Source: Deltaproteobacteria bacterium
GTDB lineage: Bacteria > Desulfobacterota > Desulfobaccia > Desulfobaccales > Desulfobaccaceae
Direction of reading: 5' to 3'
NCBI GenBank assembly: GCA_016874895.1
Contig: VGSX01000255.1
Coordinates: 1-5,203 of the forward strand
DNA: 5,203 nucleotides
This document shows positions 1-5,081 of the stretch, in pieces. Each line of letters begins with the position of its first letter. Within the stretch, counting starts at the first letter, position 1. The translations under genes were made by a program, and so were the position numbers. Under the pieces are notes generated by a model. The model worked only from the letters and a program-made list of their open reading frames with translations. It did no database searches and had not been told where the DNA came from.

Positions 1-12
1 AACCGCAGGTAA

Positions 13-47
13 GCGTTCAGCGGTCAGCTTACATCCGTCAGCTAATG
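13..47 (+). repeat. Degenerate 7-base tandem repeat (TCAG core)
   Basis: Five consecutive 7-base units can be read in phase: GCGTTCA, GCGGTCA, GCTTACA, TCCGTCA, GCTAATG. Three of them keep the TCAG core, at 17-20, 24-27 and 38-41, exactly 7 or 14 bases apart. Within this stretch GTAAGC (9-14) and GCTTAC (27-32) are a perfect 6-base inverted repeat around a 12-base loop. The region is non-coding. It resembles a decayed version of the array at 5082-5203. Its role is unknown; decayed intergenic filler is the default reading. Confidence 0.5.
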
Positions 48-121
48 CTTTAAATTCAAATAGTTATTCTAAGGTGGCGGATCACTGGTTTTTCGCTTAG
101 TTTCCCTAATCCATTGTTTTT

Positions 122-142
122 GCTGAAAGCTGAACGCCTACA
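122..142 (-). repeat. Degenerate heptamer repeat, opposite orientation
   Basis: The units GCTGAAA (122-128) and GCTGAAC (129-135), then a weaker GCCTACA, carry the complement of the TCAG core with the same 7-base period. The reverse complement of 122-137 matches 13-28 at 14 of 16 positions. The two blocks therefore form an imperfect inverted repeat around about 93 bases of AT-richer DNA with no reading frame. It lies just downstream of the lon stop codon. There is no U-tract after a stable stem on the lon strand, so I do not call a terminator. Confidence 0.45.
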
Positions 143-162
143 ACCTCAGAGACGCAGAGTTT

Positions 163-2631
163 TCACTGAGTGGTTGCCTTGGACGCCAACGAGGCCAGGG
201 GCCGGCTGGTTTTAGCCCGCAGCCGGGAAGAGGTTTTTTTGGTCTCTTCCCGACCCGGAGGCCGGGTTAGGGCCACCTGCAGCACCTCGTCCATGTTCTG
301 CACCGGGATGAACTTGAGGCGGCGCTTGATATGTTTCGGGATTTCGGTCAGATCCTTCTTGTTGGCCTCGGGGATGATGACCTTCTTCATCCGAGCCCGC
401 AGGGCCGCCAGGGCCTTTTCCTTGAGCCCGCCGATGGGCAGGACCTTGCCCCGCAGGGTGATCTCCCCGGTCATGGCCACGTCCTTGCGCACCGGAATCT
501 GGGTCAGGGCTGAGATGAGGGCGGTGGCCATGGTGACGCCGGCAGAGGGGCCGTCCTTGGGAATGGCCCCGGCCGGGACATGCAGGTGAATATCCAGCTT
601 CTCGTAGAAATCCTCGGACAAATTGAAAATATGAGACCGGGCCCGGCTGTAGCTCAAGGCGGCCTGGGCCGACTCTTTCATGACTTCCCCCAGGTGGCCG
701 GTGAGGGTGAGCTGGCCTTTGCCCTTCATGAGGCTGGCCTCCACGTATAAAAGTTCGCCGCCGAATTCCGTCCAGGCCAGGCCGGTGGCCACCCCGGTTT
801 CGTCTTTTTCCTGCTCCCCCTCGGGCAGATAGCGGGGCGGTCCCAGGTAGCGGTGCAGGTTGCCCCGGTTAATAACAAACGGGCCTTTTTCCCCTTCGGC
901 GATGCGCCGGGCGACCTTGCGGCAGAGGCTGCCGATCTCCCGTTCCAGGTTCCGCAACCCCGCCTCCTGGGTATAATGGCTGATGAGCTGCCGCAAGGAG
1001 TTGGGGGCGATGGTCAGATGGCCCGGCTTGAGGCCGTTTTCCTGCAACTGCCGGGGGATGAGGTATTTCTGGGCGATTTCCAGCTTCTCTTCTTCGGTGT
1101 AGCCGGCCAGCCGGATGATCTCCATGCGGTCCAGCAGGGCCGAAGGGATGGGGTCCACCAGGTTGGCGGTGAGGATGAACATCACCTTAGACAGATCAAA
1201 GGGAACGTTGAGGTAATGATCGCTGAAGGCCGAATTCTGCTCCGGGTCCAGCACCTCCAGGAGGGCCGCCGACGGGTCTCCCCGGAAGTCCTGGCCGATC
1301 TTGTCGATTTCATCCATGACGAACACCGGGTTATTCACCCCGGCGGTTTTCAGTCCCTGGATAATGCGTCCGGGCAAGGCGCCGATATAGGTGCGCCGGT
1401 GGCCCCGGATTTCGGCCTCATCCCGGATGCCGCCCAGGGAAATACGGGTGAATTTGCGGCCCATGGCCCGAGCGATGGATTTGCCCAGGGAAGTCTTGCC
1501 CACGCCCGGCGGTCCTACGAAACACAGGATGGGGCCTTTCATCTTTTTATTGAGTTTGCGAACGCTTAAATACTCCAGGATGCGGTCTTTGACTTTTTCC
1601 AGGTCATAGTGGTCCGCGTCCAAGACAGCCTTAGCCTCTTTCAGTTCCAGCTTGTCCCGGGTGCTTTTGCTCCAGGGCACCTCCACCAGCCAGTCCAGAT
1701 AAGTCCGCACCATGGTGGCCTCGGCCGCGTCGGGGTGCATCTGTTCCAGGCGGGTGAGCTGAATGACAGCCTCTTCCTCTACTGCTTTGGGCATACGGGC
1801 TTTGGTGATTTTCTGCTGGTACTCTTCGATTTCATCGGGACGCTCGTCGAAATCGCCCAATTCCTTTTTTATAGCCCTGAGCTGCTCCCTGAGGAAATAC
1901 TCCCTCTGGCTGCGGTCGATCTCCTCCTTGGCCTCGGACTGAATCTTGGCCTGCATGGTGGAGACTTCCAATTCCCGGCGCAGATAGTCATTAATCCGGA
2001 TGAGGCGGTGGATGGGTTCCTGCTGCTCCAGAATCTCCTGGGCCTCGTCCAATTTCAGGTGGAGATTGGAGGCAATGAGATTGGCCAACCGTCCGGGTTC
2101 ATCAATGGACTCCAGAATGGAACTCATTTCCGGGGACAGGATGCCCTTCAAGGAAAGGATCTTTTCGGTCATTTCCCGGGCGTTGCGCATCAGCGCCTCG
2201 GCCTCGATGGATAATTCCTCCAGGCTCGGTTCAACGATAATTTCGTGCCTGATCTTGAGGAAAGGCCTCTCCTGTTCAAAGGAAAGGATTTTCGCCTTGG
2301 ACAGTCCCTGAACCAGGATTTTCAATCGGCCGTCCGGGAGTTTGAGCATCCGCATGATGAGGCTGACGGTGCCTATGGTATAGATATCCCCCGGTTGGGG
2401 GTCATCGATGTCGGAATCCCGCTGGGTTACCAGAAAAATCAATCTATCCTGGACCAGAGCCGCTTCAATGGCTAAAATAGACGATTCCCGTCCCACAAAG
2501 AGAGGCAGGATCATGTTGGGGAAGACCACGAGATCGCGGACCGCGAGAAGTGGCAGTTCCTCAGGAATATTTATTTCCGGGGATTCGTCATCTCCGGCAT
2601 CTAAAACATTCCGCTTAACGTTTTCGGGCAT
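163..2631 (-). CDS. lon: ATP-dependent protease Lon (endopeptidase La)
   Basis: This is a cytosolic AAA+ serine protease that unfolds and degrades misfolded and short-lived regulatory proteins, working as a homohexamer. All domains are present: an N-terminal substrate-binding LON domain (about 25-220) with the motif LPLLAVRDLVVFPNMILPLF; a charged helical linker (about 225-300); an AAA+ module with Walker A GPPGVGKT (373-380), Walker B VFVMDEID (436-443), sensor-1 Asn490, arginine-finger candidate Arg502 and sensor-2 candidate Arg560; and a protease domain with catalytic Ser696 in PKDGPSAG and Lys739 in GGLKEKALAA. The Ser-to-Lys spacing of 43 is the same as in E. coli Lon (S679/K722). At 822 aa it is somewhat longer than E. 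coli Lon (784 aa), partly because of a basic Lys/Arg/Ser/Thr-rich tail (about 790-822). The ATG start is supported by GAGGAG 5 bases upstream. It is transcribed away from the plus-strand operon. It is a canonical housekeeping Lon, not a BREX- or phage-type Lon-like protein. Confidence 0.99.
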   Translation of the reverse strand: MPENVKRNVLDAGDDESPEINIPEELPLLAVRDLVVFPNMILPLFVGRESSILAIEAALVQDRLIFLVTQRDSDIDDPQPGDIYTIGTVSLIMRMLKLPDGRLKILVQGLSKAKILSFEQERPFLKIRHEIIVEPSLEELSIEAEALMRNAREMTEKILSLKGILSPEMSSILESIDEPGRLANLIASNLHLKLDEAQEILEQQEPIHRLIRINDYLRRELEVSTMQAKIQSEAKEEIDRSQREYFLREQLRAIKKELGDFDERPDEIEEYQQKITKARMPKAVEEEAVIQLTRLEQMHPDAAEATMVRTYLDWLVEVPWSKSTRDKLELKEAKAVLDADHYDLEKVKDRILEYLSVRKLNKKMKGPILCFVGPPGVGKTSLGKSIARAMGRKFTRISLGGIRDEAEIRGHRRTYIGALPGRIIQGLKTAGVNNPVFVMDEIDKIGQDFRGDPSAALLEVLDPEQNSAFSDHYLNVPFDLSKVMFILTANLVDPIPSALLDRMEIIRLAGYTEEEKLEIAQKYLIPRQLQENGLKPGHLTIAPNSLRQLISHYTQEAGLRNLEREIGSLCRKVARRIAEGEKGPFVINRGNLHRYLGPPRYLPEGEQEKDETGVATGLAWTEFGGELLYVEASLMKGKGQLTLTGHLGEVMKESAQAALSYSRARSHIFNLSEDFYEKLDIHLHVPAGAIPKDGPSAGVTMATALISALTQIPVRKDVAMTGEITLRGKVLPIGGLKEKALAALRARMKKVIIPEANKKDLTEIPKHIKRRLKFIPVQNMDEVLQVALTRPPGREETKKTSSRLRAKTSRPLASLASKATTQ
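202..267. other. Cluster of three inverted repeats in the 3' end of lon
   Basis: Three perfect inverted repeats follow one another inside the DNA encoding the Lon tail. The first has arms CCGGCTG (202-208) and CAGCCGG (220-226). The second has arms CGGGAAGAG (224-232) and CTCTTCCCG (244-252) around an 11-base loop containing seven T on the plus strand, so seven A in the lon mRNA. The third has arms ACCCGG (253-258) and CCGGGT (262-267) with a 3-base loop. The first two share 224-226, so they cannot be fully paired together. None is followed by a T-tract on either strand, so they are not intrinsic terminators. They could be a by-product of low-complexity coding or an mRNA 3'-end structure. Confidence 0.6.
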
Positions 2632-2636
2632 TTTTG

Positions 2637-2642
2637 CTCCTC
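2637..2642 (-). promoter_or_regulatory. Ribosome-binding site of lon
   Basis: On the minus strand GAGGAG sits 5 bases before the ATG at 2631-2629. It is a strong Shine-Dalgarno match at usable spacing and fixes the Lon start. Confidence 0.85.
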
Positions 2643-2839
2643 ATAGGGTACGCGCCGGCGGCTGTTTGTCCTCTAAGCCAAGCCGGACTGGTGCGTATCA
2701 TCCTTACGGGCCGGCCAAAAACCTGTTATAGCTAACGGACTTGAAAGCCGGGAAATGTCCGAGCAGGGGTAAAACAAATGCTCTCCTTCGCCTGCAAAGG
2801 CTAAACTTCCATCCCGAGGTTTTTAAGACGGCCATTAGT

Positions 2840-2852
2840 GATTAATATAATC
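2840..2852. promoter_or_regulatory. AT-rich dyad, possible operator
   Basis: GATTA and TAATC form a perfect 5-base inverted repeat around ATA. ATTA (2834-2837) and TAAT (2854-2857) add outer half-sites offset by one base. The dyad covers the candidate lon -10 box at 2844-2849 and lies between the two divergent candidate promoters, where an operator would be expected. Short AT-rich dyads are common by chance, so this is only a candidate. Confidence 0.25.
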
Positions 2853-2872
2853 GTAATTTCCGGTACACGCAA
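2844..2872 (-). promoter_or_regulatory. Candidate sigma70-type promoter for lon
   Basis: Read on the minus strand there is a -35-like TTGCGT (2872-2867), a 17-base spacer and a -10-like TATATT (2849-2844). The -10 is good (5 of 6) and the -35 is weak (3 of 6). It would give a leader of about 200 bases for lon, which is long. A weaker -10-like TATAAC lies closer to the gene (2730-2725) but has no -35. No sigma32-type heat-shock promoter was found on this strand. Confidence 0.3.
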
Positions 2873-2904
2873 CCACGATGACAGGCCCAAGGCAGGAAAA
2901 AACT

Positions 2905-2932
2905 TTGAAAATCGAGAGATTCCTGCTATATT
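2905..2932 (+). promoter_or_regulatory. Candidate promoter of the kinase/redox operon
   Basis: TTGAAA (2905-2910) and TATATT (2927-2932) are separated by 16 bases, a good sigma70-type pair. Transcription would start near 2939, only a few bases before the ATG at 2943. With no Shine-Dalgarno sequence before that ATG, this suggests a leaderless or nearly leaderless message for the first gene. Confidence 0.42.
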
Positions 2933-2942
2933 CCCTATCGTT

Positions 2943-3947
2943 ATGGATTTAATCGCGGCCCTGCTGAATCCCCGGGTCTATCCGGATGCCGCCAGGCAGG
3001 TGGAACTTATCCAGACCCATATTTCCTATGTTTTTCTCACCGAAAGCCATGCCTATAAGATAAAAAAACCGGTTAACCTGGGTTTTCTGGATTTTTCCTC
3101 TTTAAGAAAAAGGCACTATTTCCTGGAGCAGGAATTAGTGCTTAACCGGCGTCTGGCCCCGGAGGTCTATCTGGCGGTTCTGCCCCTGGTGGTCCATCAG
3201 GGTGAACTCCGGGTGGGTGGGGAGGGGAAGGCCGTGGAATACGCCTTGCAGATGCTCCGCCTGCCCCAGGAACGGATGATGGCTGAAATCGCCGCCCGGC
3301 GGGAATTGACCACAGCCATGCTTGACGCCATTGTAGCCCGACTGGCCCCCTTTTACCAGGAGGCGGCCACCGGGGCCCGGGTGAACAAATTCGGCGACCT
3401 GGCGGTTATCCGATATAATCACGAAGAAAATTTTTCCCAGATTAAACCTTTTGTGGGGTCGGCCTTGTCAGCCGAGGCATTTCACGATATGGTGACCTAT
3501 GCCCAAGGATTTATGCAGCGCCGGGCCGGTCTCTTTGCCCAACGCATCAGAGCTGGGAAAATCAGGGATTGCCACGGCGACCTGCACATGAATAATATCT
3601 GTTTGACCGACGGGGTGTGTATTTTTGACTGCATCGAGTTCAACCCCCGCTTCCGCTACGGCGACGTTGCCGCGGACATTGATTTTTTGGCCATGGATCT
3701 AGATTTTCACGCCTACACCGCCTTGAGCGATTATTTCGTACACCGCTTTGCAACAGAATCCCAGGACCCGGATATCCTGGGTCTGGTCAATTTTTATAAA
3801 TGTTACCGCGCCGTGGTGCGGGGCAAAATAAATGCCATTGCCGCCATAGCCCCGGAACTGTCGCCAGAGGAGCAACAGCAAGCCCTGGAATCGGCCCGGG
3901 CCTATTTTGCTCTGGCCTGGCGCTATACTCAGGAGGACCGGGCATGA
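2943..3947 (+). CDS. Aminoglycoside-phosphotransferase-fold kinase (COG2187-like)
   Basis: The product is 334 aa, a predicted soluble kinase of the APH/protein-kinase-like fold. Near the N-terminus the segment THISYVFLTESHAYKIKKPV (25-44) resembles the conserved start of COG2187 proteins and contains likely ATP-contacting lysines (K39, K41, K42). The catalytic loop HGDLHMNN (211-218) matches HGDxHxxN, with Asp213 as the predicted catalytic base, and FDCIEF (228-233) supplies metal-binding acidic residues D229 and E232. All key residues are present, so it should be active. In many bacteria this domain is fused to a C-terminal AAA_33 kinase domain; here that partner is the next gene, overlapping by ATGA. 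I chose ATG 2943 because the family motif begins about 24 residues in. A GTG at 2838 would add 35 residues with no family resemblance. There is no clear ribosome-binding site for either start. The substrate is unknown, and the family name does not imply antibiotic resistance. Confidence 0.85.
   Translation: MDLIAALLNPRVYPDAARQVELIQTHISYVFLTESHAYKIKKPVNLGFLDFSSLRKRHYFLEQELVLNRRLAPEVYLAVLPLVVHQGELRVGGEGKAVEYALQMLRLPQERMMAEIAARRELTTAMLDAIVARLAPFYQEAATGARVNKFGDLAVIRYNHEENFSQIKPFVGSALSAEAFHDMVTYAQGFMQRRAGLFAQRIRAGKIRDCHGDLHMNNICLTDGVCIFDCIEFNPRFRYGDVAADIDFLAMDLDFHAYTALSDYFVHRFATESQDPDILGLVNFYKCYRAVVRGKINAIAAIAPELSPEEQQQALESARAYFALAWRYTQEDRA
3931..3936 (+). promoter_or_regulatory. Ribosome-binding site fixing the P-loop kinase start
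   Basis: AGGAGG lies inside the last codons of the upstream gene, 7 bases before the ATG at 3944. This consensus site decides that start over in-frame upstream starts (for example at 3800) that would overlap the upstream gene by about 150 bases. It supports efficient initiation at the ATGA overlap. Confidence 0.85.
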
Positions 3948-4519
3948 AACGGCCGCGCCTGGTTATCATCTTCGGCCTCATTGCCTCCGGCAAAACCACT
4001 CTGGCCCAGGCCCTGGGCCAGAGCCAGGGTTGGCCCGTGGTGCACAGCGACGTGGTGCGCAAAACCCTGGTGGGGGTTCCTCTCACCCAGCGGGTGGAGG
4101 TCCCCTATGGCCAGGGGATTTATGCCGTGGAATTCTCCGCCCGCACCTATGAGAAGATGTTCCGGCAGGCCAAAGATTACTTGCAGTCGGGTCAGAGCGT
4201 CATCCTGGAGGGATCCTTTATGCGGGCCGCCGACCGCTTCCAGGCCAGGGAATTGGCCGCCGCCGGTCAGGCCCAGGTCTTTTTCATCCTGTGCGCCTGC
4301 GACCCGGAGGAAACCCTGCGCCGCCTGGCCCGGCGGACCGTGAACAGCCAGGCCATATCCGACGGCCGACAGGAGATTCTGGCGGCCCAACGACAGATAT
4401 TCGAACCGATAACCGACCTGGCGGAAACGCCGGTACTGATTCTGGACACGAACCGCCCTCCGGAGGAGGTTTTAACTGAAGCCTTAGGTTTCCTCAAACC
4501 CGAAATCGAGGTATCATAA
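3944..4519 (+). CDS. P-loop kinase of the AAA_33 / COG0645 type
   Basis: The product is a 191-aa predicted cytosolic NTP-binding phosphotransferase. Walker A GLIASGKT (11-18) directly follows the first beta strand (RLVIIF). SDVVRK (35-40) matches the substrate/Asp-binding region of the family. SVILEG (85-90) is the second strand with an acidic residue in the Walker B position. An Arg-rich lid-like segment, TLRRLARR (124-131), comes before SDGRQEILAAQR. The size fits a single small kinase domain of the gluconate-kinase/zeta-toxin-like group. The closest domain architecture I know is the C-terminal half of the fused 'aminoglycoside phosphotransferase/ATP-binding' proteins; Mycobacterium tuberculosis Rv2004c is, from memory, such a fusion. 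Here it is a separate gene in the -1 frame relative to its upstream partner, overlapping it by 4 bases and the downstream gene by 1 base. No toxin or antitoxin partner is visible, so a zeta-toxin role is not supported. The substrate is unknown. Confidence 0.92.
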   Translation: MKRPRLVIIFGLIASGKTTLAQALGQSQGWPVVHSDVVRKTLVGVPLTQRVEVPYGQGIYAVEFSARTYEKMFRQAKDYLQSGQSVILEGSFMRAADRFQARELAAAGQAQVFFILCACDPEETLRRLARRTVNSQAISDGRQEILAAQRQIFEPITDLAETPVLILDTNRPPEEVLTEALGFLKPEIEVS

Positions 4520-5067
4520 TGCTGGAGCATAATACGGATCCCCAAGAAGCCATCGCCCGGGTAAAACAGCGGGCCATCGATAATTTTAAAAGCGGCCTGA
4601 ACTGCGCCGAAAGCGTCTTTCTGGCGGTTCACACCGAACTGGACACCGACCTGCCCCCGGAGATTATGTGTCTGGTCACCGGCTTCGGCTCCGGGGGAGG
4701 GCTGTTCGGCGGGACCTGCGGCTCCCTGAACGGGGCCATCGCCGCCTTGGGCCTGGTCTATGGCCGGCGTCAGCCCCCCAGTGGCACTCACGCCGAGAAA
4801 AAGGCCCAGTTATACGGCCGGCCCGGGCTCTACCGCATCTATAACCGCATTTCCAACGCCTTTCAGGAGCAGTATGGCACCACCCTGTGCCGGGAGATCA
4901 CCAAACCCTGGCACGGAGAGTGGTTTACCAAGGACCGGCTCAAAACCTGTCTGGGAACGGTGGCCTTCATGGCGGAAAAAACCGCGGAAATGGTATGCCC
5001 GGTGGACAAGGACCGCTGGGGCTCCCATCCGCTCGGGGACAACCTTCTGGGTGAAAGAGAGAAATAA
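4519..5067 (+). CDS. C_GCAxxG_C_C family putative redox protein
   Basis: The product is a 182-aa predicted soluble cysteine protein. Features typical of the family are seen in order: an N-terminal helix with NCAES (28-32, Cys29), TGFGSGGGLFGG (54-65), CGSLNG (67-72, Cys67) followed by a hydrophobic AIAALGLVYGR, then Cys124 (LCREIT) and Cys144 (LKTCLG). These are the four cysteines expected of the family. Cys51 and Cys160 are extra. The family's CGAxxG signature is CGSxxG here. It is longer than the roughly 140-residue core described for the family, mainly through both ends and the 83-103 linker. The four cysteines suggest metal or cluster binding or thiol redox chemistry; no biochemical role is firmly established. 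The ATG overlaps the upstream stop as TAATG, with GAGGT (4508-4512) 6 bases before it, so translation is coupled to the kinases. It is the last gene of the operon seen here. Confidence 0.92.
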   Translation: MLEHNTDPQEAIARVKQRAIDNFKSGLNCAESVFLAVHTELDTDLPPEIMCLVTGFGSGGGLFGGTCGSLNGAIAALGLVYGRRQPPSGTHAEKKAQLYGRPGLYRIYNRISNAFQEQYGTTLCREITKPWHGEWFTKDRLKTCLGTVAFMAEKTAEMVCPVDKDRWGSHPLGDNLLGEREK

Positions 5068-5080
5068 CTATTAATAATAG
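5068..5080. other. AT-rich perfect dyad after the operon
   Basis: CTATTA and TAATAG form a perfect 6-base inverted repeat around a single A, starting at the base after the last stop codon and ending two bases before the heptamer array. A 1-base loop cannot form a terminator hairpin. It could be a protein-binding dyad or simply AT-rich spacer. Confidence 0.4.
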
Positions 5081-5081
5081 T

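Larger units (their letters stand above)
2632..2942. other. Divergent intergenic region (311 bases)
   Basis: This region separates lon (leftward) from the kinase/redox operon (rightward). It holds the lon ribosome-binding site, weak promoter-like pairs in both directions and a short AT-rich dyad at 2840-2852. I see no tRNA, riboswitch, convincing small ORF or intrinsic terminator in it. The reading frame of the right-hand gene stays open back to a GTG at 2838, but that stretch is not needed for the protein family and has no well-placed ribosome-binding site. A heat-shock-like -35 (CTTGAAA, 2740-2746, plus strand) has no matching -10, and it faces away from lon. Confidence 0.6.

Noticed and set aside
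145..170. CTCAG...CTGAG pair as a lon terminator
   Set aside because: The stem is only 5 bases, the stop codon lies inside it, and there is no T-tract on the lon strand.
853..1569. Long plus-strand reading frame (238 codons) opposite lon
   Set aside because: It lies wholly antisense to the conserved AAA+ region of Lon. Its translation has no recognisable domain, and the Lon frame fully explains the sequence.
1609..2214. Plus-strand reading frame (201 codons) opposite lon
   Set aside because: It is an antisense shadow of the Lon linker and N-domain. There is no recognisable motif or ribosome-binding site, and the frame is biased by codons of the true gene.
163..2631. Lon as part of a phage-defence (BREX-like) system
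   Set aside because: It has the full canonical LON, AAA+ and Ser/Lys protease order, and no methyltransferase, phosphatase or other defence gene is nearby.
3062..3068. A7 run in the slippery frame (A AAA AAA) in the APH-like kinase gene
   Set aside because: It encodes two conserved lysines. A -1 shift there meets a stop after two codons (TAA at 3074), giving a 44-residue fragment, so programmed frameshifting is unlikely.
3800..3943. N-terminal extension of the P-loop kinase
   Set aside because: It would overlap the upstream gene by about 150 bases. The AGGAGG and ATG at 3944 place the Walker A motif at the normal distance from the N-terminus.
2943..3947. Antibiotic resistance (aminoglycoside phosphotransferase) gene
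   Set aside because: The motifs fit the COG2187-like group associated with AAA_33 domains and not true aminoglycoside-modifying enzymes. There are no resistance or mobile-element neighbours.
3944..4519. Zeta-type toxin of a toxin-antitoxin pair
   Set aside because: The fold is related, but there is no small antitoxin gene, and the partner is a large APH-fold kinase as in known fused proteins.
3929..4791. Minus-strand reading frames opposite the P-loop kinase and redox genes
   Set aside because: They are shadows created by GC-rich codon bias. The plus-strand proteins carry clear family motifs.
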